From the NCBI GenBank assembly GCA_050249535.1, contig JBFWQI010000002.1, forward strand, positions 124,001-188,000: a DNA stretch of 64,000 nucleotides, in the 5' to 3' direction. A program made the translations under genes and the position numbers. Each line of letters opens with the position of its first letter. Positions within the stretch are counted from its first letter, which is position 1. Source of the stretch: JADJXM01 sp937967285 (GTDB taxonomy: Bacteria > Acidobacteriota > Blastocatellia > RBC074). Shown one piece after another: positions 1-13,000 of this stretch. Below the pieces are notes generated by a model. The model worked only from the letters and a program-made list of their open reading frames with translations. It did no database searches and was not told the origin of the DNA.

Positions 1-81
1 AGGTTCGTATGCGGTTTTGTTTTATCTGCTGGCTCTGGTGGTCTGCCTACTCGGAATCGCCGCCTGGGCAATCAAGCCGGG

Positions 82-345
<264 letters not shown>

Positions 346-353
346 AACATCCC

Positions 354-1649
<1,296 letters not shown>

Positions 1650-2015
1650 GATCGATGACCCCTTTGGTATTTTTTACGATTGACGGTTTGATTACTTTCG
1701 GGTGACTTCCTGACGTTCTTATATGTCCGACAGGCACTGCCTGACAATCCCGTTGCGCATTTTTTCGTATTATAAAATATGAAAACAACATATCCATGCC
1801 CGCGCAAAGATTAATATCGTTGATCGGCTGATGTTGAAGTGCGATAATGCCGACGGATTGGGTGCCAAAAGAACTGCTGTGTCTTCGCTCAATCAGCCCC
1901 GCGCCAAACCGGATCAATACAGTCGATCGGATAACTGCACCTCACTCCTCCAGCCGTGTGTCAATCCGGTCTAATGATCTTTACATTCAAAACAGCTGTA
2001 ACAAGGAGTAAAGCG
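1650..2015. other. Divergent intergenic region
   Basis: About 365 bp between the divergent starts of the Gfo/Idh gene and the secreted protein. It is more AT-rich than its flanks, especially around 1755-1800, as expected for two promoters. No operator, riboswitch or open frame with coding character was recognised. Confidence 0.5.
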
Positions 2016-2999
<984 letters not shown>

Positions 3000-3017
3000 G
3001 AGGCAGTTGTTCAATCC

Positions 3018-3054
3018 AAGGGCCGGAGGACATACCTTCCGGCCCTTCTTTTTT
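3018..3054 (+). terminator. Rho-independent terminator
   Basis: A GC-rich hairpin of about 12 bp (left arm aagggccggagg, right arm ccttccggccctt, loop acata) is followed directly by cttttttat. It sits 18 bp after the stop of the secreted protein gene on the plus strand. Confidence 0.88.
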
Positions 3055-3071
3055 ATTCGCGGACTGTCGGA

Positions 3072-3554
3072 TCAATCGAGCAGAAAGACCAGCAGCGCCG
3101 CCTCGCCGTTCGACCGTCTGCCGGCGACCAGCACGCCCGACATCGCTCCGCCGTCGCCGAGATTGTAGACTTTCAGATCGGAGACCGACGGATCGTCGTA
3201 AGCGGCTGAGAGCGCCTTCTGTCCGGCGGCGGGATCGCTGATGTTATCGAGGATCATCGGAATCGAATTCCTCGCATCGGCATCCGTGATCGCCTTCAGT
3301 TCGCTGACGATGTCGCCTTTGGCGCCTGAGGGGCGTTCATAGACCTTCTTCCAGGCTGACATCCAGCCCGATTCCCTTTCGCTGGTCCATCCTTTTCCGA
3401 CGAAGTACTTGTATCTTTCGAGCGCCTTCTTTTCCAGATCAGCGGCCGAGGCGGCCTGATCGAGGAAGACGGCGCTGCCGAAACCGGACTGGCTGGGAGC
3501 GCCGTAGACGGCTTCGAGATCGGAGATATATGCAGGTTTTTGGGGTGTGGACAT
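3072..3554 (-). CDS. Conserved-looking cytosolic protein of unknown function
   Basis: A 160-residue soluble protein from the ATG at 3554, which has AGGAG 6 bases upstream; an alternative start 21 codons earlier has no ribosome site. There is no signal peptide or membrane segment. The N-terminal half is mostly helical with charged and aromatic residues (ALERYKYFVGKGW, SGWMSAWKKVYERP). The C-terminal half ends in a hydrophobic strand pattern (MSGVLVAGRR, AALLVFLLD). I do not recognise the family. It is convergent with the secreted protein gene, separated by a terminator, and stands alone. Confidence 0.65.
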   Translation of the reverse strand: MSTPQKPAYISDLEAVYGAPSQSGFGSAVFLDQAASAADLEKKALERYKYFVGKGWTSERESGWMSAWKKVYERPSGAKGDIVSELKAITDADARNSIPMILDNISDPAAGQKALSAAYDDPSVSDLKVYNLGDGGAMSGVLVAGRRSNGEAALLVFLLD

Positions 3555-3782
3555 GATTGCTCCTGTAATGATGTAACCGATGATGACGGCTTCTGTGCGA
3601 AGATCCGTGCTGTTCAACGGCCGATCATGTTTTGAGCGTCACATCCGGTCAACAGTATTTTTCCTGAGCGCAAGCAACTGAATGATAACGGCCATCAGCC
3701 ATTGCCCATGCCGGACAGCGTAATCTCCTTGCAACCTTCAGGCCCTTGTAAAAAGCTCTCAATGATTAGCACGGCATGATAA

Positions 3783-4835
3783 CTATCGAGCCGGCTTGAA
3801 ACTCCCCTCGTCGACATCGCCTATGAATTTGATCAGGCCTTCTGCATAGGTCTTCTGGTCGTCATACATCGCCATATGGCTGCCCTGCGGGCAGAACAGG
3901 TAACGGCCATTCCGGACCTTTTTCGAAATCATCTCCATGTGCGCCGGGTCCATCGTGTCGTACTTCGCGCCGATGACCAGCGTCGGAGCGGCGATCTTCG
4001 GAAGGTCGGCTACGCGGTCCCAGGTCAGCAGCTTGCCGCTCAGGCCCAGCTCGCTCGGCCCCTGCAGCGGGATGTAGATGTTCTGGTTGAGATGTTTGAA
4101 CGCGCGGTTGAGCGGATCGGGCCACTCCGCAGCCGGCATGCGCAGGATGTGCTTTTCGTAATGGAGCGGAATGAGCAGCTCCATGTACCGCGGATTCGCG
4201 TAGTCCTTCCTGGCTTCGAGCGCCTTGACCTCGGCCAGAATCTTCTGATCCATCTCCGGCATGAGGACCTTGTTTGCGTATTCGTTGTACGCCGGTCCGC
4301 TCGCCATCATGTTCGAGATGATCAGCCCCTTGAGGTGCTGCTGGTGTTTGAGTGCGTACTCGATGGCCAGCACTCCGCCCCAGGAATGTCCGAGCAGGTA
4401 GAAGTTGTTTTTGTCGAGCCCGAGCGCCTGCCGCACCTGTTCGACCTCGTCGACGAAGCGTGGAATATCCCACAGATCCGGCTCCTTCGGCTGATCGCTG
4501 TAGGCCGAACCGAGCTGATCGTAGTAGTAGTATTCGATTCCGGCGCCGGGGAGGTAGCTGTCGAGGGCTTCGAAGTATTCGTGCGTTGCGCCGGGCCCGC
4601 CGTGGAGCAGAAGCAATTTGACCGACGGATTGTTGCCGATCCGTTTGGTCCAGACGTTGAACCTGCCTTTCGGCGTGGTGATCGGAATCAGCCTGACGCC
4701 GCCGCTCAGCACATCGTCGCGGCCGGAATAATCGAGATAGGAATTCGTCCTGGCCGCGGGAGTCTCCTCAGCGGGACGACCGGCGCACCCCTGCAAAGTA
4801 ATAGCTGTAAGCAATAGTGCCAGAATATTTTTCAT
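3783..4835 (-). CDS. Proline iminopeptidase-like alpha/beta hydrolase, lipoprotein
   Basis: A 350-residue member of peptidase family S33 or a close relative, expected to release N-terminal proline or hydrolyse small amides or esters. The first 17 residues form a lipoprotein signal with lipobox LQGC, so the enzyme is probably anchored in the periplasm. The oxyanion-loop motif HGGPG lies at 78-82, the nucleophile elbow GHSWGG at 149-154 (Ser151), and the likely acid and base are in GAKYDTMDP (near 290) and GSHM (near 320). HGGPG together with GHSWGG is the signature of prolyl aminopeptidases. The exact substrate is not certain. Confidence 0.87.
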   Translation of the reverse strand: MKNILALLLTAITLQGCAGRPAEETPAARTNSYLDYSGRDDVLSGGVRLIPITTPKGRFNVWTKRIGNNPSVKLLLLHGGPGATHEYFEALDSYLPGAGIEYYYYDQLGSAYSDQPKEPDLWDIPRFVDEVEQVRQALGLDKNNFYLLGHSWGGVLAIEYALKHQQHLKGLIISNMMASGPAYNEYANKVLMPEMDQKILAEVKALEARKDYANPRYMELLIPLHYEKHILRMPAAEWPDPLNRAFKHLNQNIYIPLQGPSELGLSGKLLTWDRVADLPKIAAPTLVIGAKYDTMDPAHMEMISKKVRNGRYLFCPQGSHMAMYDDQKTYAEGLIKFIGDVDEGSFKPAR

Positions 4836-5022
4836 CGGATTTCTCTTTCTTTTTATTCAACAACGTTTCAGCGGGAACCGGCCGGATCGGATTCGCGAAA
4901 GCCGGAGCCGATTGACGAACTTTATGTTGATAAGAATGTAATTGACAAGACTATTCCCTCATCGTTCCTTAATTCGACATTGAAAGGTATACAATCAGTA
5001 TCATGCTGGAGGAAAACAGAAA

Positions 5023-6438
5023 ATGAACACGTATCTGCTCGCACTGATCATGATCATATCGGCATCACTCAATTCGTCATCGGCTCAGACGTCCGGACTG
5101 GAGGGGATCTGGGAAGGAAAGTTGAGCGCCGGCCCCAACACCCTGAGACTGGTCTTCAGGATCACGAAATCGCAGCAGGGCGGTTTGAGCGCTCAACTGG
5201 ACAGCCCCGATCAGGGAGCGACAGGGCTGCCCGTCGATACGGTCAACCTGGAAGGCAACGCGGTTCGCTTCGAGATGAAGCGATTCGCGGCCACTTACGA
5301 GGCGAAGGTGGACGCCGGTTTCACTGAGCTGACCGGCGTTTGGAAACAGGGCGGAGTCGAACTGCCGCTGGTCATGAAGCGGGTTCTCAGCGAGACGAAG
5401 CCCAACCGGCCGCAGGAACCACAGAAACCCTATCCGTACGACGAGGAAGAGGTCGCATACGATAATCCGAAGGCCGGGATCAGACTGGCCGGGACTCTGA
5501 CCACTCCACGGGGCAAGGGACCGTTTCCGGCGGTGGTTCTGATCACCGGCTCGGGACCTCAGGACAGGAATGAAACGATCTTCGGCCACAAGCCGTTTAT
5601 GGTTCTGGCCGATCATCTGACCCGCAACGGCATCGCAGTCCTGAGGGTCGACGACCGCGGAGTCGGCGGATCGACCGGCAACATCAGCACAGCCACGACA
5701 GAGGATTTCACCGAGGACGTGCTTGCCGGAGTCGGATTCCTCAAAACGCGAAAGGAGATCGACACGAAACGCATCGGCCTGATCGGTCACAGCGAGGGCG
5801 GCATCATCGCTCCGCTGGCGGCTACAAAATCATCCGACATCGCATTCATCGTCCTGATGGCCGGGACGGGCCTGACCGGCGAGGAGATCCTCTACATGCA
5901 GGGCGCTCTGATCGTCAAATCCACGGGGGCTTCCGAGAAAGATGTCGAGGTGAGCAGGAAGAACCAGGAACGCATCTTCGCCATCATCAAATCCGAAAAG
6001 GACCCGAATGAGGCGGAAAAGAGACTGATGGAGATTCGGGATGAAGCTGTCGCAAAAATGACCGAGGAGCAGAAGAAAGCCGGCGCAGACAGGGCGGCGG
6101 AAGCGCAGCTCAAAAGCGTCAACACCCCGTGGTTCCGATACTTTCTGACCTATGACCCGAAACCGGCGCTGACCAGGGTCAAATGCCCGGTGCTGGCCGT
6201 CAACGGCGAACGCGATCTGCAGGTTCCCTACAAAGAAAATCTTGAGGCGATCGAGACGGCGCTCAAGGCAGGAGGCAACAAGGACGTCACGATCGTCATG
6301 CTGCCGGAACTGAACCATCTGTTTCAGAAGGCAGCGACCGGCTCACCCTCGGAATACGCAAGGATCGAGGAGACGATGAATCCGCTGGCGCTCAAGACCA
6401 TCACTGATTGGATCATCAAGCGGACCGGACAACGATAG
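5023..6438 (+). CDS. Exported alpha/beta hydrolase (COG1073-like)
   Basis: A 471-residue exported hydrolase. The start has GGAGGA about 10 bases upstream. A signal peptide ends near SSAQ (residue 21). Residues 25-120 form a beta-rich N-terminal domain (GIWEGKL onward) often found before this hydrolase type. The catalytic domain starts near 145 and has the DDRGVGGSTG segment at 210-219, nucleophile elbow GHSEGG at 255-260 (Ser257), a helical cap around 290-360, a likely catalytic Asp in NGERDLQVP and His in LPELNHLF. The family includes acyl-esterases and peptidase-like enzymes; substrate unknown. It is convergent with the GH127 gene. Confidence 0.85.
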   Translation: MNTYLLALIMIISASLNSSSAQTSGLEGIWEGKLSAGPNTLRLVFRITKSQQGGLSAQLDSPDQGATGLPVDTVNLEGNAVRFEMKRFAATYEAKVDAGFTELTGVWKQGGVELPLVMKRVLSETKPNRPQEPQKPYPYDEEEVAYDNPKAGIRLAGTLTTPRGKGPFPAVVLITGSGPQDRNETIFGHKPFMVLADHLTRNGIAVLRVDDRGVGGSTGNISTATTEDFTEDVLAGVGFLKTRKEIDTKRIGLIGHSEGGIIAPLAATKSSDIAFIVLMAGTGLTGEEILYMQGALIVKSTGASEKDVEVSRKNQERIFAIIKSEKDPNEAEKRLMEIRDEAVAKMTEEQKKAGADRAAEAQLKSVNTPWFRYFLTYDPKPALTRVKCPVLAVNGERDLQVPYKENLEAIETALKAGGNKDVTIVMLPELNHLFQKAATGSPSEYARIEETMNPLALKTITDWIIKRTGQR

Positions 6439-6453
6439 CGACTGCACCGTAAC

Positions 6454-6485
6454 GAAATCCGGTTGCGAGGCGGCAGCCGGATTTC
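6454..6485. terminator. Hairpin between convergent genes
   Basis: A 13-bp stem (gaaatccggttgc with gcagccggatttc, one G-T pair, 6-base loop) lies between the stops of the hydrolase and the GH127 gene. No clear T-run follows on either strand, so it is only a possible bidirectional terminator. Confidence 0.5.
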
Positions 6486-6505
6486 GAATCTACCCTCAAC
6501 GGACG

Positions 6506-8953
6506 CTATTTCACCTTCCACTCCTGCAGGCCGGCGGACCAGCCGGGCTGCATCGTCACTTCCAGGCGCAGAGCATCTGTCGACACCGGTTTGAAGCGGA
6601 CCTGATTGTAGCGGTCTGTCGCCACGCCGTACGCACCGCCATTCTCAACCGGTCTCCACTCGAGGCCGTCTTTGTACAGGATTCGCCAGGATGACGGCAC
6701 CCTGACTTCACCTCTGCCGGTATCGTCGAACCAGTAGACCTCGACCTCCGAAACTGTCTCCGGTTTCGCGAACGCGTACTCGACCCATTCGGTGGCGCCC
6801 TTCGTCGGCCACCAGTCGAAATAGGATGCCGGATCGTTCGATGCGGGAGGCTCTTCGCCGTCGTTGATCATGCGCGGATCGCGGCGGCGCCTGTTCGAGA
6901 CCGTCACTTTGCTGGCGGTCCCAATGGTCGGATATGGCTGCGGTCTGGCGCTCGCCTCGCTGTTCGGCAGCCAGACGAGCATCTCTCCGCGGCCGCGATT
7001 CGCCCAGGAGTAATACGGGATCGCCGTGAAATCCTGCTCTCTTCGAATCACTTTTCCCTGCGCATCGAAGCTCAGAGCGAAGGCTTTGCCCCTGATCGCG
7101 GTCACGCCGTTGAGCAGCTCCGGCCTGAATTCAGCCGTCAGCTTCGCGCTGTCGGGCAGAACCAGGTTTCTCACGTGGCCGTCGGGATTGTCAGGCCATT
7201 CGGCGCAGTAAACGATCGGACCGCGCTGCAGGGCGATGCGACCGCGATCCGCGGCTACCTTCTCGCCGGCGACCACGCGACGCACCGGCATCGGCATATT
7301 CAATTCGATGACATCGCCCTTTTTCCATGCCCGATTCAGCGCGGCATATCCCTTGTCCAGCCTCAACTGCTCGTCGCGCCCGTTGACCTTCAGCCTCACC
7401 TGCTCGTTGTTCCGATCAATGAACCGGTAGAGATCGCCGGGCACGGCTTCATTGCGCGCCCAGCCGGGAATGCGAAGGTTGATCGTGAATCTGCCCGATC
7501 TTTCCGGATCGACTGTCAGCCTGACCGATCCCTCCCACGGGTAACGCGTCTCCTGCTTCAACCTGACGGCCATGTCGTTATCCAGTCTGATCTCGCTCTC
7601 GCTGGCGACGTAGAGATTGACGTAAAGATGATCGCCCTTCTGCGCGTAAACGTATCCGGGAACGGATGCCATAAACCGCGTGATGTTGCCGGGACAACAG
7701 GCCACGCCGAACCACGGGCTGCGCTGGTGCTGCCCGTTCGACTCGAGCGGATTCGGGTAGAAGAACGACCTGCCGTCGAGCGAAACGCCGGAGATCAGTC
7801 CGTTGTAGAGCGTGCGCTCCATGACATCGATATATTTCGCATCCGCGTGCAGCAGGAAGAGCCTGTAGTTCCAGTAATCGTTGCCGATGGCCGCGCAGGT
7901 CTCGTTGTACGCCGTCATGTTCGGCAGCTCGAACGCGTCGCCGAAGGCTTCGCCCGATGCCCGCGCGCCGATGCCGCCCGTGATGTAGAGCTTGCTGCCG
8001 ACGACATCTTCCCAGATCCTGTCGATCGCGTTGACGTATGAGGTATCGCCCGTCAGAGCCGCCACGTCGGCCATTCCCGAATACATGTAAGTTGCCCGAA
8101 CCGCGTGCCCGACGGCCTCTGTCTGATCGACGACCTTTTTGTGGGACTGATTATAGGTGCGACCGGCGCCCGGCGTTCCGTCAGGCCCGCGTTCATCGAG
8201 CATGAACTTCGCGAGTCGGATGTACCGGTCGTCGCCGGTGATCCGGTAAAGCCGGGCCAGTCCCATCTCTGTTATCTGGTGGCCGGGCCAGATCGACTGT
8301 TTGCCCGGTCCGAATGTCCGGTCGAGCAGCTCGGCCTCCTTCAGTGCGATATCGAGCAAGGATCGTTTACCCGTCGCCTGGAACCATGCCACCGCGGCTT
8401 CGGTCAGATGCCCGAAGTTGTATAGCTCATGACTGTCGACCTTCTCCAGCTCCCACCTGTTCCTGCCCGCCCAGCGGTGGGGGTTCGCCGGATCGATCGT
8501 GCGTGCCGGATAGAGATAACCGTCCGCCTCCTGCGCCGAACCGATCTTCTCGATCAGTCCGTCGACGTATGCCTCCAGTTTCGGATCCGGCTGAACCGTC
8601 AGGGCGTATGCAGCTCCTTCGATCACCTTGTAGAGGTCGGTGTCGTCGAACGGATATGGCGGGATCTTCTTCTCTTTGAGCGGCTCGCCACGCAACACGG
8701 CGGCCGCCTGCAGGAAGTTTTCGATGCGCCCGGTCTCTTCACACTTCTCGAAGGCGAAGGGGATCGAGACGGTTCGGTTGACCTCGATCCGCGGCGCCCA
8801 GAATGCATCGGTGAAATGGACGCTGGTGAACGGCACCGGTTTGACCGGATAGTCGCGCTGAGCGGCCGGCTGCTGTTGAGCAACTGCTCCCGGCAGGCGG
8901 CAGAAGACGATTGCCATTATTCCGATAAAGAAACATATCCCGATCTTTTTCAT
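6506..8953 (-). CDS. Beta-L-arabinofuranosidase, glycoside hydrolase family 127
   Basis: An exported GH127 enzyme of about 815 residues that should remove beta-L-arabinofuranose from plant glycans or glycoproteins. The ATG at 8953 is preceded by AGGGGG; a GTG two codons earlier is possible. A signal peptide ends near AVAQQ. The (alpha/alpha)6 barrel holds the Zn/Cys catalytic site: the Glu-x-Cys in NETCAAIGN (about 353 and 355) and the Cys-Cys of ACCPGN (about 421-422), matching Glu338, Cys340, Cys417 and Cys418 of HypBA1. A beta-sandwich follows, and the last 130 residues look like an F5/8-type carbohydrate-binding module (EWVEYAFAKPETVSEVEVYWF). It is longer than the 658-residue HypBA1 because of this extra domain. 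Confidence 0.92.
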   Translation of the reverse strand: MKKIGICFFIGIMAIVFCRLPGAVAQQQPAAQRDYPVKPVPFTSVHFTDAFWAPRIEVNRTVSIPFAFEKCEETGRIENFLQAAAVLRGEPLKEKKIPPYPFDDTDLYKVIEGAAYALTVQPDPKLEAYVDGLIEKIGSAQEADGYLYPARTIDPANPHRWAGRNRWELEKVDSHELYNFGHLTEAAVAWFQATGKRSLLDIALKEAELLDRTFGPGKQSIWPGHQITEMGLARLYRITGDDRYIRLAKFMLDERGPDGTPGAGRTYNQSHKKVVDQTEAVGHAVRATYMYSGMADVAALTGDTSYVNAIDRIWEDVVGSKLYITGGIGARASGEAFGDAFELPNMTAYNETCAAIGNDYWNYRLFLLHADAKYIDVMERTLYNGLISGVSLDGRSFFYPNPLESNGQHQRSPWFGVACCPGNITRFMASVPGYVYAQKGDHLYVNLYVASESEIRLDNDMAVRLKQETRYPWEGSVRLTVDPERSGRFTINLRIPGWARNEAVPGDLYRFIDRNNEQVRLKVNGRDEQLRLDKGYAALNRAWKKGDVIELNMPMPVRRVVAGEKVAADRGRIALQRGPIVYCAEWPDNPDGHVRNLVLPDSAKLTAEFRPELLNGVTAIRGKAFALSFDAQGKVIRREQDFTAIPYYSWANRGRGEMLVWLPNSEASARPQPYPTIGTASKVTVSNRRRRDPRMINDGEEPPASNDPASYFDWWPTKGATEWVEYAFAKPETVSEVEVYWFDDTGRGEVRVPSSWRILYKDGLEWRPVENGGAYGVATDRYNQVRFKPVSTDALRLEVTMQPGWSAGLQEWKVK

Positions 8954-9191
8954 GCCCACCCCCTGTGGCCTGAATTTCAGGCTTCAAAATATACGGTCGG
9001 CTTCGTCGCTGACGATGTTATCGGACCAGCTATCGACAAACTGAATTCAACTGCCATAATGAAAAACGCTGCCCGGTTTTTCAATCAAAATAGTGCAGAC
9101 GCCACGACTTATGCAGGAACCTGACGGATTACCTGCTCGTATATCGATTCCAGCCGGGATCGAAAATGCTTTTCCCAACAAGGAGACCTGA

Positions 9192-9572
9192 ATGAAAAGA
9201 CTGGTTATCGTGCTAAGCCTGATGCTGATGATCGCCCCCTCATTGTTCGCCGCGGAAGATCTGTCCGGCACATGGTCCGGCAGCTTCAACATAACCATGA
9301 ACGGAGAGACCAGAGAGGACTCCGCTTATGTGGTTCTCAAGCAGAACGGGTCTGAACTGACCGGAACCGCAGGCCCGAATTCCGACCAGCAATGGCAGAT
9401 TCTGAAGGGCAAGGTTGAAGGCAACAAGGTCACGTTCGAGGTCCAGACCGACCAGCCGCTGATCAAATTTGATCTCATGATGGTGGACGGCCGCCTGAAA
9501 GGCCGGGCAAACGCGGAACTCCAGGGCACGGCCTTGAGCGCGGAGGTCGACCTGCAGCGTAAAACCGAATAG
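9192..9572 (+). CDS. Small secreted beta-barrel-like protein
   Basis: A 126-residue protein with a typical signal peptide (MKRLVIVLSLMLMIAPSLFA, cleavage before AED) and AAGGAG about 8 bases before the ATG. The mature part begins LSGTWSGSFNI and consists of short alternating strands with Gly turns (KQNGSELTGT, GKVEGNKVTFEV), a pattern seen in small lipocalin-like proteins that in this kind of genome often occur alone or as N-terminal domains of exported hydrolases. The N-terminal domain of the hydrolase at 5023 has a similar style. No catalytic residues are apparent. Function is unknown; binding of a small ligand is a guess. Confidence 0.8.
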   Translation: MKRLVIVLSLMLMIAPSLFAAEDLSGTWSGSFNITMNGETREDSAYVVLKQNGSELTGTAGPNSDQQWQILKGKVEGNKVTFEVQTDQPLIKFDLMMVDGRLKGRANAELQGTALSAEVDLQRKTE

Positions 9573-10051
9573 TCCGCAGGCGATTAAGCCTCTGTCTGCC
9601 AGGAATCCGGGCCGGTAAACTGTTCGGCGCGGTTGAGGCCGGTCCGGATGATTGAGCAGGTCGACGTTCGACTGACAGAGATGGATCAGTCGAACATTCA
9701 TTTCCATTGTGACGGCTTGCGCCGCGGCCGAGTATGACGCCAGACGATCGACAGCGATCTTCCCTTCCCGAGTGAAATTCCTTCGCGCCAGTGAGGTGAC
9801 AAGCATGGGCTTTGCGCCGATCCGCCTTGAATCATTGGTCTTTCCCGGAGTCTCGGCCTGGACATCTTGAAAGCGGCGCCCGCAGACGCCGCGATCCAAA
9901 ACGGCATCCCCTCTGTATTCCCGCACTGTTATTTTCGCAGGCCTTCAATCAGTAATTCCCCCGGTTTTGCGCAAAACTCAAAAAGTGATAAATAGATGGC
10001 ATCGAAAAGCACAAATGAAGCCTGCAACTAAAGCACCGGAGGCCGACTCTT
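9573..10051. other. Intergenic region, possibly containing decayed coding sequence
   Basis: About 480 bp with GC content like coding DNA. An open frame on the minus strand extends through 9600-9926 and on into the antisense of the small secreted protein gene, but its product shows no recognisable motif and no ribosome site, so I do not call a gene. The last 120 bp (9930-10051) are AT-richer and probably hold the promoter of the tricorn gene. A short inverted piece near 9871-9895 (cggcgcccgcagacgccg) resembles family D repeats. Confidence 0.4.
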
Positions 10052-13000
10052 ATGAATTCTCTACTGATTCGCACTTTGATCCTCGCATCTTTCTTATCTT
10101 TACCGTTCTCAGCGGCGGGGCAGACCCGGCTGCTGAGGTTTCCCGACGTTCATGGCGAGAAGGTGGTCTTCACCTACGGCGGCGATCTCTGGACTGCCCC
10201 GGTTACCGGCGGGACGGCAACTCGACTGACCGCGCATCCCGGCATGGAGCTTTTCGCCAAATTCTCACCTGACGGAAAATGGATTGCGTTTACCGGGCAG
10301 TACGACGGTGACGAACAGGTGTACGTTATTCCCGCGACCGGCGGTGAACCGAAGATGCTGACCCATTACCCGGCATTCGGTCCGCTGGCGCCGCGCTGGG
10401 GCTACGACAATCAGGTCTATGGATGGACGCGGGACGGCAGGAGCATCATCTTCCGTTCGCTGCGGGATTCATGGGCGCTGGGCGTCGCTCATCTTTATAC
10501 GGTTTCAATGAACGGCGGCCCGGCAGAGCAGATGCCGATGCCCGAAGCGGGCTCGGGCGATCTGTCGCCTGATGGATCACAGATCGTATATTCGCCTCAA
10601 TCGCGCGACTTCCGTTCCGAAAAACGCTACGGCGGCGGAACGGCGAACGTGCTCTATATTTTCAATCTCAGCACATATGAGACCAGACGCATCAGCGAAG
10701 GTCCTCGCCCGAGCCGCGACCCGATGTGGATCGGAAACACGATCTATTTCGATTCGGATCGCGACGGCCATTTCAACCTGTACGCCTACGACGTACCAGG
10801 CGGCAAAACCACGCAGGTGACGTTCAACAAGACGTGGGACGTCAGGTGGCCTTCAAGCGATAATGCCGGGCGGATCGTGTACGAACTGAACGGCGAGCTT
10901 CATCTTTTCGACACCAAATCCAGGAAAGACGTTGCGATCTCGATCCTCGTACCGGACGACGGATTGTATAAACGTCCGGGCCGCGTGCCAGCGGCGAACA
11001 ACATCGAGGACGCCGCGCTCAGCCCGAAGGGAGAGCGCGTGCTCTTCAGCGCTCGCGGAGACATCTTCACCGCACCGGTCGAGAAAGGCCCGACACGCAA
11101 TCTGACCAATTCGTGCGACGCACACGACAAGTGGCCGCGCTGGTCTCCGGACGGCTCAAGGATCGCTTACATTTCCGACAAGAGCGGCGAAGAGGAAGTG
11201 TGGATTGTGGCGCAGGACGGATCGAAACCTCCCGAGCAGATGACCACGGGAGGGCGAGCCATGCGTTACGCGCCTGAATGGTCGCCCGACGGCTCGCGCA
11301 TTGCATTCTCGGACAAGGACGGAAAGATATTCGTCCTCACGACGGCCGATCGCAAACTGGTCGAGATCGCTGACGCGCCGCGCGGCCAGGTCCGCGATTA
11401 CGTCTGGTCTCCGAGGGGGAATTTCCTGGCTTTCAGCTACGCCGGGTCGAATAACATGGCCTCCGTCTATGTCTGGAATCCGACCGACGGAAAGGTAAAC
11501 CGGGTCACCGAAGGTTTCTTCAATGCCTTCAACCCGGCCTGGGACCCGCAGGGCAATTACCTCTACTATCTGAGCGACCGCGAATTCGCCCCGCAGATCT
11601 CGTCGATCGAATTCAATTACGCTCTCAATCGTGAGACCGGTATTTACGCGCTGGCTCTGCGCAAAGACGTAAAGCATCCCTTCCCGCCTGAAAGCGATGA
11701 AGTAACCATCGCGAAAGAGGGGGAAAAGACCGACGCCAAACCTCAGGAGAAGATAGATCAGGGTGGCCCAGGCGGAACGAAACCGCCGGCCGCAATGACC
11801 ATCGACTTCGACGGGCTGGCGGCCAGAACCGCGCGCGTTCCCGTTCAGGGAGATAACTACAACGGCCTGTCGACGAAATCCGGTTTTATTCTCTATGTTG
11901 TCGGACCGGCATTCTATTACGGCCGTGCGCCCGACCGGCAGCCGCAACTGCGTATCTTTTCGCTCAAGGACCGCAAGGAAACGACACTGGCCGACGGCAT
12001 TGCGGGGTATGTGCTGTCGGATGACGGATCGAAGGTCCTCGTCCGGCAGGGACCCAATTTTGTGATGATGGATGCGGTCGCACGAGCCGACCAGCCGAAA
12101 AAGAACGTATCGACCGCCGGACTGATGGTCGATCGCGTGCCTGTCGAAGAGTGGACCCAGATATTCAACGAAGTCTGGCGACGCTATCGCGACTGGTTCT
12201 ACGTGACGAACATGCACGGTTACGACTGGGAGGCGCTGCGCGATCAATATCGCCCGCTTCTGCAGCACGTTTCCCATCGTTCGGATCTGAATTATGTCAT
12301 CGCTGAAATGATCTCGGAGCTGACCGTTCAGCATGCCTATGTCGAGGGTGGAGACTGGCAGTCTCCGGCGCGCCCCCGCGCGGGGCTCCCCGGAGCGCGG
12401 TTCGAACTCGATCGGCAGTCAGGCCGATACCGCGTTGCGAAGATCTTTGAAGGTCAGAACGAAGAGACCATCTACCGCTCGCCGCTGACTGAAATCGGCG
12501 TCAATATAAAAACCGGCGATTACGTCCTGGCAATCAACGGCGAAGAGCTGAAAGCGGATGAAGATCCCTACCGGCTGCTGCGCAACAAGGCGGACAGTCC
12601 GGTGGTCCTGACCGTCAACGACAGACCGACCTTCGACGGATCGCGCACCGTCTCTTACAATCCGGTCACTGATGAAAGAAACCTGATCTATCTCGATTGG
12701 GTTCTCGGCAACAAGCGCAAGGTCGAGGAGCTGTCCGGCGGCCGCCTGGGTTACGTCCACATTCCCGACATGGGAGCTAACGGCATCCGCGAATTCATCA
12801 AGTGGTACTATCCGCAACTCAACCGGGAAGGGCTGGTAGTCGATGCGCGGGCGAACGGCGGCGGCAATGTGTCGCGAATGATCATCGAACGGCTGGCTCG
12901 AAAATGGCTGGCGCTCAATTACGGCCGCACGAGCGACTTCGCCAACACCTATCCCGACGGGGTCTTCATCGGCCCGATGGCCGCGCTTCTCGATCAGAAC

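Noticed and set aside
9600..9926. Minus-strand reading frame between the small secreted protein and tricorn genes
   Set aside because: No ribosome site and no recognisable motif; it also runs antisense into the secreted protein gene.
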